From the NCBI GenBank assembly GCA_009360345.1, contig SPDP01000001.1, positions 2,294,001-2,358,000 of the forward strand: 64,000 nucleotides of DNA. The letters are read 5' to 3'. Under the pieces are notes generated by a model. The model searched no databases. It saw nothing but the letters and a program-made list of their open reading frames with translations, and was not told the origin of the DNA. The DNA comes from Alcaligenaceae bacterium SAGV5. Lineage in GTDB: Bacteria; Pseudomonadota; Gammaproteobacteria; Burkholderiales; Burkholderiaceae_B. The position numbers were made by a program, and so were the translations under genes. The stretch's first letter is position 1, and every line of letters starts with the position of its first letter. Positions 8,136 through 15,760 of the stretch are shown piece after piece.

Positions 8136-9205
8136 TTCGGTTTCCCAAGGCGCCACGCGCCGCTTGCACCGGATAGAATGGCGCCCCCCCGACCCAGGGC
8201 ACAGCGGATCTGGCTCCGCCAGTCCGCCGGTGCCGCCCCCTGGGGGGCGCGCGACAGCGCGTAGGGGGGGGTCCTCATCTCTCTACGGGTCGTCAGGAAG
8301 CCCATCAGGCCGCGCGGCAGGAACAGCACGATGGCCATCACCGCCAGGCCGAACAGCGACAGCCTCAGCTCCTTCGCCTCGCGCAGGTATTCCTCCAGGA
8401 AGGTCACCAGCAGCGCGCCGATCAGCGGCCCGATCAAGGTCCCCTTGCCGCCGACCAGCACCATGATGATCATGCTGACCATGAAGGCGAAGCGAAAGAC
8501 CTCCGGCCCGACGAATGAGATGTAGTGCGCGTAGAATCCGCCCGCCATGCCGGCCAGGAAAGCGCCCAGCACGAACGCCAGCATGGCGTAGCGGAACGGC
8601 CGGATGCCGATGGACTGGGCGACGTAGCGGTTCTCGCGCACGGCCACCGCGGCCCGGCCCGCATTGGAGTAGACGAAGCGGTACGCCAGGTAGAGCGAGA
8701 CCGCCAGCACGCCCCACGCCAGGTAGAAAAAGAACTGCCTGGTCGCCAGGTTGCCGGCCTGGGCCAGCCACGCCGGCTGCGGCACGCCGGCGATGCCCAT
8801 CGGACCGTTGGTGAAGGCGACCCAGTTGTCCGCGACCAGGCGCAGCACTTCGGCGAACGACAGTGTCACGATGACAAAGAACGGCCCTTGCAGGCGCAGC
8901 GTGATGCTGCCGATGAGCAGGCCCATGGCCGCCGCCAGCACGCCGGCGGCGGGAATCGTGGCCCACATCGGCCAGTCCAACTGGGTGGACAGCAGCGCCG
9001 CGGCGTAGGCCCCCGTGCCCAGGAAGGCGGTATGGCCGAGCGAAAACTCGCCCACATAGCCCACGACCAGGTTCAGGCTGGTGGCCAGCACGGCATAGAA
9101 CAGCACCATGATGGCCACATGCAGCAGGTACTGGTCGTGGACCACCAGCGGCAGCAGCCCCGCCACCAGCAGTGCGACCAAGATCGCGTTACGTTCGAAC
9201 CGCAT
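8132..9205 (-). CDS. livM: Branched-chain amino acid-type ABC permease LivM with repeat-encoded C-terminal tail
   Basis: 357 residues with about ten hydrophobic segments; family-like sequence includes GYVGEFSLGHTAFLGTGAYA near residue 55 and VGGKGTLIGPLIGA near residue 260. The ATG at 9205 has GGGAG 7 nt upstream; an upstream TTG at 9229 is less likely. The permease proper appears to end near MGFLTTRRE (about residue 309). The last 48 residues are encoded by a GC-rich intergenic repeat and are hydrophilic and Pro/Arg/Gly-rich. A TGA stands at 8277-8275, where this repeat family normally has its stop, but it is one base out of frame. Confidence 0.85.
   Translation of the reverse strand: MRFERNAILVALLVAGLLPLVVHDQYLLHVAIMVLFYAVLATSLNLVVGYVGEFSLGHTAFLGTGAYAAALLSTQLDWPMWATIPAAGVLAAAMGLLIGSITLRLQGPFFVIVTLSFAEVLRLVADNWVAFTNGPMGIAGVPQPAWLAQAGNLATRQFFFYLAWGVLAVSLYLAYRFVYSNAGRAAVAVRENRYVAQSIGIRPFRYAMLAFVLGAFLAGMAGGFYAHYISFVGPEVFRFAFMVSMIIMVLVGGKGTLIGPLIGALLVTFLEEYLREAKELRLSLFGLAVMAIVLFLPRGLMGFLTTRREMRTPPYALSRAPQGAAPADWRSQIRCALGRGGAILSGASGAWRLGKPK
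8192..8272 (-). repeat. Stop-anchored GC-rich stem-loop repeat, copy R1 (inside livM 3' end)
   Basis: One of five copies in the window (others 9241-9320, 51113-51174, 56676-56756, 58290-58366). Read on the minus strand, each begins with a run of C and TACGCCC or TGCGCGC and holds inverted repeats around CCCCCTGGGGG and around GGATCCGGC/GCCGG(T)CC. R1 differs by being translated as the livM tail; a TGA 3 nt before its C-run is out of frame. Confidence 0.85.
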
Positions 9206-9240
9206 CTCAACTCCCCATGACGTCTGCAAATGCCCAGCCC

Positions 9241-9320
9241 GATCCAGGGCGCCGCGGATCCGGCTTTGCCGGTCCGCCAGCGCCGCCCCCTGGGGGGCGC
9301 CCGAAGGGCGTAGGGGGGGT
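9241..9320 (-). repeat. Stop-anchored GC-rich stem-loop repeat, copy R2 (livH-livM gap)
   Basis: Starts 4 nt after the livH TAG stop (9326-9324) and fills most of the gap before livM. It has a near-perfect palindromic arm pair GGATCCGGC with GCCGGTCC separated by TTT or a similar short loop, a CCCCCTGGGGG palindrome and a CGCCC/GGGCG pair. Nearly identical to R4. No T-run follows, so it is not a standard intrinsic terminator. Confidence 0.88.
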
Positions 9321-9323
9321 CAT

Positions 9324-10196
9324 CTATGCCCTCTCGGCGCGTTTGGAAAAAAGGCCGTAGGGCCGGAACACCAGGGTAAGGATCACGATGACGAAGCCGA
9401 TGATGTCGACCCAGCCGGTGGCGACGTAGCCGCCCCATAGCGCCTCGGCCACGCCCAGCACCAGCCCGCCGACGATCGCGCCGGCAAAGCTGCCCATGCC
9501 GCCCAGGATGACCACCACGAAGGCCTTCATGCTGACCAGCCCGCCCACCGACACCTGCGCCGAGTAGATGGACCCGAGCAGCATCCCCGCCAGCGAGGCG
9601 ATGACGGTGCCCAGCGCGAAAGTGCAGGCGTAGACGTTCGCCGTCCTGATCCCCGCCAGTTGGGCGGCCATCGGATCCTGGAACGTCGCCCGCATCGCGC
9701 GGCCCAGACGGGTCTTCTGGATCAGCAGGTAGGCGGCCGCGATCAGCACCGCGCAGACCGCGACGGCGAACAGCCGGACCTTGGTGACCACGATGGGCCC
9801 CAGGAACACCGGCCCGCTGGAGACCGGCCCTTCCACCTTCAGCGGCGCGGTGCCCACCACCAGCAGCGCCGTGTTGGCCAGGAAGATGGACAGGCCGATG
9901 GTCAGCAGGATGCCCGGCTCCTCACCCTGGCCGCGGATGCGCTCGATCAGCACGCGATCGACCAGCCAGCCGAACACGCCCATGATCAGGGCCACCAGCG
10001 CCAGGCCCGTCAGGAAGTCCAGGCCCAGGACGGTGGTCACCCACCAGCCCAGCACGCCCCCGAGCATGTACAGCTCGCCATGGGCGAAATTGACGACCCG
10101 CATCAGGCCCAGGATCAGCGTGAGCCCCAGCGCCGACAGCGCGTAGAAAGACCCGATCACCAATCCGTTGGCCAGGAATTGTGGCAGCAAATCCAT
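9324..10196 (-). CDS. livH: Branched-chain amino acid-type ABC permease LivH
   Basis: 290 residues with about eight membrane segments. Typical LivH sequence is GSFYALSALGLTLILGLMR near residue 15, followed by VVNFAHGELYMLGG, and VVVILGGMGSFAGAIVGG near residue 230. Forms the transmembrane channel with LivM in the inner membrane. It follows livK by 27 nt and is separated from livM by repeat R2. Confidence 0.92.
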   Translation of the reverse strand: MDLLPQFLANGLVIGSFYALSALGLTLILGLMRVVNFAHGELYMLGGVLGWWVTTVLGLDFLTGLALVALIMGVFGWLVDRVLIERIRGQGEEPGILLTIGLSIFLANTALLVVGTAPLKVEGPVSSGPVFLGPIVVTKVRLFAVAVCAVLIAAAYLLIQKTRLGRAMRATFQDPMAAQLAGIRTANVYACTFALGTVIASLAGMLLGSIYSAQVSVGGLVSMKAFVVVILGGMGSFAGAIVGGLVLGVAEALWGGYVATGWVDIIGFVIVILTLVFRPYGLFSKRAERA

Positions 10197-10223
10197 CGTT
10201 TCTCCCGCCTCGGCGCGCGCGGC

Positions 10224-11360
10224 TCAGGGCCGCTCGGTGGGAGACTGGGCCACCACCTTGGGTTCGCGATTCTGGATCTGCACGAGCACGACATCGAAGC
10301 CGTAGCCCTCGCCCTTCTCGGTGAACTTGAAATGGCCGTTGGGCGCGGCGTAGTCCGTCTTGCGCAACGCATCGCGGATCGCGTCGGCCTGTGTGTTACC
10401 CGCTCGCGCGATCGCTTCCATCACGATGTTCAGCGCGTTGTAGCCGGCGGCGCCGTACTTGCCGGGCTTCTCCTTGTAGGCGGCGCTGTAGTACTGGACG
10501 AAGGACTGGTTACGCTCGCCCGGCATGCTGGAGGCGTAGGGCACCGCCGCGTAGATGCCTTCCGAGGCGTCCCCCGTCAGGCCGATGAAGTCCGAGGTCG
10601 CCCACGAGCCCACGCCGAAGATCTTGGTCTGGATGCCGAATTCCTTGAACTGCTTGACCAGGATGGAGCCGTCCTGGGTCTCGGCCGCGACGAAGACACC
10701 GTCGGGCTTGGCCGCGCGCAGCTTGGTCAGCAAGGTATAGAAATCGGTCGCGCCATGGTCGAAGTACTCCTTCATCACCGTCTTGACCCCGAGCGCGGAG
10801 AGGTCCTTGGAAAAATCCTCCACGCCGCCACGGCCCCAGTCGTCGTTGACGCCGATGTAGGCCACCGTTTTCAGTTGCAGCTTCTGCGCCAGGATCTTGC
10901 TGAAGGTCCTGGACATCAGCCGATCGGTTTCGGCCGAGCGGAAGAAGTACTGAAGCCCCTTTTCCGTCAGGTCCGCCTTCGAGGACACCCCGGTCAGCAT
11001 GGGCAGCTTGTACTTCTCGGCCACGGGCATGACCGCAGCCGTGGCCGAGCTGCAGAAAGCACCGGTCAGCGCCACGACCTTGTCGCGCACGATCAGCTTT
11101 TCGGCGGCGTTCACCGAGTTGGCGGGACGGCACTGCCCGTCCTCGATGACCAGCTCGACCTTCTTGCCCAGCACGCCGCCGGCCGCGTTGCGGCGCTCGA
11201 CCGCCAGCTTGGCGCCGTTGACGTAGGTCAGTCCGTTGTAGGCGACCGAGCCCGTCAGGGGCTGGATGACGCCGATCTTGATGCTTTCCTGCGCCCATGC
11301 CGCGGGCGCTGCCCCGCCCATGGTTCCCGCCAGCAACAACGCCCAAGACAGCTTACGCAT
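10224..11360 (-). CDS. livK: Periplasmic leucine/amide-type ABC substrate-binding protein LivK
   Basis: 378 residues. A Sec signal peptide ends at AWA-QES (about residue 23), followed by the type I periplasmic binding fold with IKIGVIQPLTGSVAYNG. GAGAGG precedes the ATG. This is the first gene of livKHMGF and gives the importer its specificity. Members of this family bind branched-chain amino acids, but also amides, urea and aromatic acids; adjacency to nicCEDXF and the shared palindromes point to a pyridine or related acid. The ligand is inference. Confidence 0.88.
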   Translation of the reverse strand: MRKLSWALLLAGTMGGAAPAAWAQESIKIGVIQPLTGSVAYNGLTYVNGAKLAVERRNAAGGVLGKKVELVIEDGQCRPANSVNAAEKLIVRDKVVALTGAFCSSATAAVMPVAEKYKLPMLTGVSSKADLTEKGLQYFFRSAETDRLMSRTFSKILAQKLQLKTVAYIGVNDDWGRGGVEDFSKDLSALGVKTVMKEYFDHGATDFYTLLTKLRAAKPDGVFVAAETQDGSILVKQFKEFGIQTKIFGVGSWATSDFIGLTGDASEGIYAAVPYASSMPGERNQSFVQYYSAAYKEKPGKYGAAGYNALNIVMEAIARAGNTQADAIRDALRKTDYAAPNGHFKFTEKGEGYGFDVVLVQIQNREPKVVAQSPTERP

Positions 11361-11408
11361 AGCGACCTCTCACAAAGGTTTCGATTGAGAATTGCCTACC
11401 GCCCGCCG

Positions 11409-11430
11409 ATTAATTAAACAAGTAATTAAT
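11409..11430. promoter_or_regulatory. AT-rich palindromic operator candidate (site C) upstream of livK
   Basis: A perfect 8-bp inverted repeat, ATTAATTA and TAATTAAT, with spacer AACAAG, 49 nt upstream of the livK ATG. The left arm and spacer contain AATTAAAC (11412-11419) as in sites A and B. The flanking CCAAT/ATTGG arms of A and B are missing here. Probably part of the livK promoter and bound by the same repressor. Confidence 0.6.
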
Positions 11431-11686
11431 TTATCGATGAATTAGGGTTTACGGCAATCGGGTGGAGACCATCGCTTCGTAAGCATGAAGGGTGCCAGCG
11501 CGCCAGCCTGGTCAGCGCGCCTGCGTGGCGCCCCCGCGGTGCGCGCCCCGCACCAGCGGCGGTCGGCCGCGCACCGGCATGGCGCGGCCTCGGCAACGGA
11601 TGGTGAGCCAAGACGGGCCATGCCGCCCGCCTGCGCCAGGCGGGCCGACGCGCCGCGCAGGCCCCCCGCAGTCGGCGAAACAGGCG
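11431..11686. other. Intergenic stretch between livK promoter and bug gene
   Basis: Together with site C the gene-free gap is about 325 bp (11361-11686). Beyond the AT-rich palindrome the sequence is GC-rich, and no credible coding frame, RNA gene or T-tailed hairpin was seen. The distal end presumably holds the terminator region of the Bug gene that ends at 11687. Confidence 0.5.
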
Positions 11687-12655
11687 CTATTCCAGCTTGG
11701 CGCCCGACGCCTTCACCATCCGCTCGACCACGGGCGCCAGCAGCTCGTACTCCTTGCGGGCATCTTCACCCGAGTTGCCGATCGCATCCATGCCGTAGGC
11801 CTGGATGCGCGCCTGCATGTCGGGGGTCGCGATCGCGGCGCGCGCTTCTTTCTCCAGCCGCCTGGATACGGCCTCGGGCATGCCCGCCGGCGCCAGCAGC
11901 GCGAACCATCCCATGGGCTTGAACTCGGTATCCGTCATGCCCGCTTCCGCCATGGTAGGCACGTTGGGAAGCTCCTTGGGCCGCTGATCGGCAATCACGG
12001 CGAGCGCGCGCAGCCGGCCGGTCTGCAAATGCGGCACCACCGGCCCCAGGGTCGTGAATCCCCACGACACCCTGCCCCCGACCAATTCCTGGATCAGCGG
12101 CACCTCGCCCTTGAAAGGCACGTGTGTCATGTCCAGGCCGCGCGAATGGCTCAGATAGGAAGCGACCAGGTGGCCTGACGTGCCCACGCCGAACGAACCG
12201 TAGTTGACCTTGCCGCGATTCTGCGCGGCCCAGTCCATGAACTCCTTCATGTTGCGCGCCGGTATCTCGTGGTTGACCACCAGGACCAGCTGGCCGCTGG
12301 ATATCTGCGTGATGAAGCGCAGGTCGCGGTTCACGTCGTAGGGAACCTTGTCGAACATGTAGGGCAGCGTCAGGACCGGCGTCGAGTTCGTGACCAGCAG
12401 GGTATGGCCATCGGGCTTGGCGCGCGCCACCACGTTGGTGCCGAGCATGCCGGATGCCCCCGGCCTGTTCTCGACGATGAAGGTCGTGCCCAGCCGGCGC
12501 CCCATTTCCTCGCCCAGGGTGCGCGCCAGGGCATCGGCGGCGCCGCCCGCCGGCTGCGGCACGACAAGGGTGATCGGCCGGCCGGGAAAAGGCTCGGCCG
12601 CTTGCAGCGTTCCACACGCCAACGCTACCGCCAGCAAGAGCAGGGATTTGATCAT
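11687..12655 (-). CDS. TctC/Bug-family periplasmic solute receptor
   Basis: 322 residues: signal peptide with LLLLAVALACGTLQAAE, then the family start FPGRPITLVVPQPAGGAAD, ENRPGASGMLGTNVVA near residue 65 and DRLRFIT-type segments. The ATG at 12655 has AGGAG 8 nt upstream; another ATG at 12661 lies too close to it. It starts 17 nt after the stop of the Rieske oxygenase gene, so the two form one operon. It probably binds the aromatic or related acid used by that oxygenase; partner TctAB membrane proteins are not nearby, as is usual for Bug genes. Confidence 0.9.
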   Translation of the reverse strand: MIKSLLLLAVALACGTLQAAEPFPGRPITLVVPQPAGGAADALARTLGEEMGRRLGTTFIVENRPGASGMLGTNVVARAKPDGHTLLVTNSTPVLTLPYMFDKVPYDVNRDLRFITQISSGQLVLVVNHEIPARNMKEFMDWAAQNRGKVNYGSFGVGTSGHLVASYLSHSRGLDMTHVPFKGEVPLIQELVGGRVSWGFTTLGPVVPHLQTGRLRALAVIADQRPKELPNVPTMAEAGMTDTEFKPMGWFALLAPAGMPEAVSRRLEKEARAAIATPDMQARIQAYGMDAIGNSGEDARKEYELLAPVVERMVKASGAKLE

Positions 12656-12672
12656 GTGCATGTCTCCTGATT

Positions 12673-13809
12673 TCAGTGGGCGGCCGCCGGCAATTCGGCT
12701 CCGGCTATCTCCTTGCCGAACTCGAAATCGCCGGGCCGACGCCAGGTCTTGAGCGGCTTGCCGTCGCGCAGCGCGCGCATCTCGCGCGCCCACATGCGGC
12801 GCAATACCGCGATGGCCTTGTCCGACTGTCCGAGATGCTCGGCGCCGCGGTCCGCGATCACGCCCTGCCCGCCCAACGCGACCGTGTCCTGGATAATGGG
12901 CAGCAGGGGGTGGTTCTGGTCCACGTCGTCGAGCGTCATTTCGCAACGCATGACGCGCGCGGCGATCTCGGCCGGATCCTCCACCTCGCCGGGATCGGGC
13001 AAGGCCTGGTTGAAGGTTCCGACACGGTTGACCATGGCGCTGAAGGTCGTCGCATCATCCATCGGCACGCGCCAGGCGAGCAGGATGGACATCTTCGTGC
13101 GGTCCTGAGGAATGGGAACCTCGCGCAACAGGACATTCGGCATGAAGCCGTAGCCGACACGCTTGCGGCCATCCTCGCGCGTGGAGACGACCACCAGCCC
13201 GTGCTCGGTTTCTTCCGCGGCGACTTTGGGGATCTGGTCCAGACCGTACTTCGCCATCAGGTGCTTGTGCGTGAAGAACACATGCGCCTCGTCATGATCG
13301 TTCTCCACTCGCTGGAAGAAGTTGTAGTCGAGTACGACCGCCTGGGTGAGCAGCGCGCCGCGGCTGTCGTCTTCCAGCTCGGGGAAACGGGGAAACTCCG
13401 GCGGTTCCCCTTCCCCGACATAACAGAAGATCAGGCCCAGATACTCCCGGACCGGATAGGTACGCAGCGACAGGCTGCGCGCATAGGCCGCGCTCTCGGC
13501 GGGAAACTCCTCTCCCCGTCCTTCGGCGTCGAACTTCCAGCCATGGTAGCGGCAGCGTATGCCGTTGCCCTCGACCCAGCCGTAGGCCAGGCTCGTCCCC
13601 CGGTGGGGGCAGCGGTCCTGCGTCATGCGCGGCTGGCCGTCCTCGCCGCGGTAGAGCGTGTAGTGCGTGCCCAGCAGCTTGACGCGCGTCGCGCGGCCGG
13701 CCACGCACTTCCCGGCCAGGGCGACAGGCTGCCAGAAACGTGCGACCAGGCGGCCGGCGAGCGCGTCGCCTTCGACCCGGGCGAAGTCGACATCGGGGTA
13801 CAGACTCAT
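12673..13809 (-). CDS. Rieske non-heme iron aromatic ring-hydroxylating oxygenase, alpha subunit
   Basis: 378 residues. The Rieske [2Fe-2S] site is C67-P-H69 with C86-R-Y-H89. The mononuclear iron site is seen in VENDHDEAHVFFTH (D173, H176, H181). The sequence resembles the phthalate 4,5-dioxygenase/vanillate demethylase-like branch. No reductase or ferredoxin gene is adjacent, so electrons must come from elsewhere. The ATG at 13809 has AGGAG 8 nt upstream. An operator matching the MarR palindrome lies 39-60 nt upstream. Substrate unknown; a carboxylated aromatic is likely given the Bug and amidohydrolase neighbours. Confidence 0.88.
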   Translation of the reverse strand: MSLYPDVDFARVEGDALAGRLVARFWQPVALAGKCVAGRATRVKLLGTHYTLYRGEDGQPRMTQDRCPHRGTSLAYGWVEGNGIRCRYHGWKFDAEGRGEEFPAESAAYARSLSLRTYPVREYLGLIFCYVGEGEPPEFPRFPELEDDSRGALLTQAVVLDYNFFQRVENDHDEAHVFFTHKHLMAKYGLDQIPKVAAEETEHGLVVVSTREDGRKRVGYGFMPNVLLREVPIPQDRTKMSILLAWRVPMDDATTFSAMVNRVGTFNQALPDPGEVEDPAEIAARVMRCEMTLDDVDQNHPLLPIIQDTVALGGQGVIADRGAEHLGQSDKAIAVLRRMWAREMRALRDGKPLKTWRRPGDFEFGKEIAGAELPAAAH

Positions 13810-13847
13810 GAGGGCGCTCCTCGAAAGCGTCGGATGCTTTATCAAAA

Positions 13848-13869
13848 AATACTATGCTTTCATAGCAAT
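13848..13869. promoter_or_regulatory. MarR operator candidate O1 (Rieske/marR promoter region)
   Basis: AATACTAT, 6-nt spacer, ATAGCAAT. It matches O2 (14451-14472: AATACTAT, 6 nt, ATAGTATT) in both half-sites apart from two bases on the right. It lies between the divergent Rieske and marR genes, 39 nt from the Rieske ATG. An extra half-site-like TAGTATTT lies at about 13920-13927, just before marR. Confidence 0.65.
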
Positions 13870-13876
13870 GGTAAAG

Positions 13877-13905
13877 TTGGCACAAAGAATCCACAATGCT
13901 TATTT
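13877..13905 (+). promoter_or_regulatory. Candidate sigma-70 promoter of marR
   Basis: TTGGCA (13877-13882), 17-nt spacer, TTATTT (13900-13905), about 40 nt upstream of the marR ATG. It lies next to operator O1. The ATG has no clear Shine-Dalgarno sequence. Confidence 0.4.
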
Positions 13906-13943
13906 CGTTCGCCCCGCCCTAGTATTTCCCCCAACTCCCAGCC

Positions 13944-14468
13944 ATGAACAAATCGACGAGCAGCAAACCCTCCCCCGGGAAAATCGCCACCCAGTCGTCC
14001 GAAGACAGCGTCGGCTACCAGATCAGCGCCACCTACCGCGTGCTCAACCGCGCGCTGCAGGCGCAGGTCGCCCGGCTCGACGTTCCCGCGGGAACCTGGA
14101 TATTCCTGCGCACGATCTGGGAAGAAGACGGGCTGACGCAGCGCGAGGTCGGCCGGCGGGTGGGCATCATGGAAGCCGCCGCGGGCTCGGCCTTGAACAA
14201 GCTGGAGAGCCGCGGCCTGATCCGCCGCGTGCGCAACGCCGACGACCGGCGCAAGATCAACGTCTACCTGACCGAGCGCGGACGCGCGCTGGGACACGAA
14301 CTGATGCCCAAGGCGGACGAGCTGACGGCCCGGATGATGGAAGGATTCGAGCACTTCGAGGTGGCGCAGCTGTGCAGCTACCTGATGCGGGTCAGGCGGA
14401 ACCTGCGCGCGGTCGAATCGTCGGCGGGCATCAAGAGCGAAGACACCGAAAATACTATTGATTCATAG
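13944..14468 (+). CDS. MarR-family transcriptional regulator
   Basis: 174 residues with the MarR winged helix at about 50-115: LTQREVGRRVGIMEAAAGS for the recognition region, then NKLESRGLIRRV and a wing with NADDRRKINVYLT. The N-terminal 25 residues are Ser/Lys-rich and the C-terminus is extended. It is divergent from the Rieske gene, with a palindromic site on both sides of it (O1 at 13848-13869 and O2 overlapping its own 3' end). It probably represses the oxygenase-Bug operon and the downstream amidohydrolase until an aromatic acid ligand is present. Confidence 0.88.
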   Translation: MNKSTSSKPSPGKIATQSSEDSVGYQISATYRVLNRALQAQVARLDVPAGTWIFLRTIWEEDGLTQREVGRRVGIMEAAAGSALNKLESRGLIRRVRNADDRRKINVYLTERGRALGHELMPKADELTARMMEGFEHFEVAQLCSYLMRVRRNLRAVESSAGIKSEDTENTIDS

Positions 14469-14472
14469 TATT
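14451..14472. promoter_or_regulatory. MarR operator candidate O2 overlapping the marR stop codon
   Basis: Perfect palindrome, AATACTAT (14451-14458) and ATAGTATT (14465-14472), with spacer TGATTC. The marR TAG stop lies inside it (14466-14468). It stands about 280 nt upstream of the amidohydrolase gene and matches O1 on the other side of marR. Confidence 0.7.
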
Positions 14473-14560
14473 TTTGAAATATTTCTCCATCGATCTCCCA
14501 AGCAGCCCAGGCGCATGCCGCTGCGGCGCGCTCGCCTCGTTTTTGCCATTCCGCTCCTCA

Positions 14561-14632
14561 ACGCTTCTCGAATCAAGATATCTGCCAACTCTGTTTCGCA
14601 GTACCTTGCCGCGGCTCAGGCTGTTGCAATAC
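14561..14632 (+). repeat. Duplicated noncoding block S1 (pair with 16862-16933)
   Basis: 72 bp that align without gaps to S2 at 57 of 72 positions (79%). Shared runs include TTCTCGAATC, TGCCAACTC and CTGTT-CAATAC. S1 lies 119 nt before the amidohydrolase start, S2 23 nt before a Bug start, both in the same orientation. They probably carry the same promoter or activator site. Confidence 0.75.
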
Positions 14633-14751
14633 CGGACCGTAGCGAAACGCGTACCCGTTCACACGGAACGGACCGTGAGCCGAGATGGCCCACGGCGCCG
14701 GCGCGCCGCGCGAATGACCGGTGCAACCCTGTTAGTAGAGGAGCAATGTCC

Positions 14752-15750
14752 ATGGCCGATCTCCCCTCGATTCCCTTGCCGGCGGGCGCAAGCGTTGGCA
14801 CCCGCATCGATACCCACATGCACGTCGTGCCGCCCGGCTACAAGGAATGGATGCGTTCGTTGAACCTCTGGATGCGCGATCCGCCCGAGTGGAGCGTGGA
14901 CGGCGCGATCGAACTCATGGACAGAGAAAAGATCCGCACCGGGATCCTGTCGCTGTCCACACCCGGCGTGCATATCGACGACGCCGTGCACGCATGCGAG
15001 AAAACGCGCGAGTTCAATGAATTTTCTGCGGGGGTGGTCAAGCGCCACCCGGACCGCTTCGGGTATTTTGCCGCCCTTCCCCTCCCCCACGTCGATGAGG
15101 CCATTGCGGAGGCCGTGCATGCATTGGACCATCTGTGGGCGGACGGTATCGTGCTGCTTGCCAATGTCCGCGGCACGTACGTGGGCGATCCCAGCCTGGA
15201 CCCACTGATGGCCGTGCTGAACCAGCGCCGGGCCGTGGTGTTCATCCATCCCACGCAGTTACCGGGTCCCGCGGTGCCCGGCCTGCCCGCCCCCGCGATT
15301 GATTTCCTGCTCGATACCACCCGCGCCGCGCTCAACATCGCCCGCAACGGCGTCCTTGAAAGGTATCCGGACATCAAGTTCGTGCTGTCGCATGGCGGCG
15401 GTTTCCTGCCCTACGCGGCACAACGGGCGGCCCGTTTCGTGGCGCCCGACGGCAGGCAGGCCGTCATGCGGCGCCTCGAGCGGCCGCAGGACCTGATTCC
15501 CGCCGGCACCGATCTCCTGCGCAGGTTCTGGTTCGACATCGCCATGCTGGGCACGCCCTACGCGATGCCCGCGCTCCTGGCCTTTGCCGACCCCACCCGG
15601 ATCACGTTCGGCTCGGATTGGCCCTACGTGTCTAGACACTACGCGGCGTACCAATCCAGGCAGTTCGAAGACTTCCCGCTGTCGGATCAGATGCGGACCG
15701 CCATCGAATCCGGCAATGCGCGCAAGCTGTTTCCCCGCCTGGATACGTAA
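14752..15750 (+). CDS. Amidohydrolase-family (ACMSD-like) decarboxylase or hydrolase
   Basis: 332 residues of the amidohydrolase-2 family, which includes aminocarboxymuconate semialdehyde, gamma-resorcylate and 5-carboxyvanillate decarboxylases. Metal-site motifs are RIDTHMHVVPPGY at residue 20, FIHPTQ near 165, LSHGGGFLPY near 220 and FGSDWPY near 290. The start at 14752 has AGGAG 8 nt upstream; an ATG 6 nt earlier is too close to it. It is followed 10 nt later by a converging LysR gene. Placed between operator O2 and block S1 upstream, it may be under both MarR and LysR control. Substrate unknown; decarboxylation of an aromatic or ring-opened acid is likely. Confidence 0.82.
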   Translation: MADLPSIPLPAGASVGTRIDTHMHVVPPGYKEWMRSLNLWMRDPPEWSVDGAIELMDREKIRTGILSLSTPGVHIDDAVHACEKTREFNEFSAGVVKRHPDRFGYFAALPLPHVDEAIAEAVHALDHLWADGIVLLANVRGTYVGDPSLDPLMAVLNQRRAVVFIHPTQLPGPAVPGLPAPAIDFLLDTTRAALNIARNGVLERYPDIKFVLSHGGGFLPYAAQRAARFVAPDGRQAVMRRLERPQDLIPAGTDLLRRFWFDIAMLGTPYAMPALLAFADPTRITFGSDWPYVSRHYAAYQSRQFEDFPLSDQMRTAIESGNARKLFPRLDT

Positions 15751-15760
15751 GGAGCCCCAC

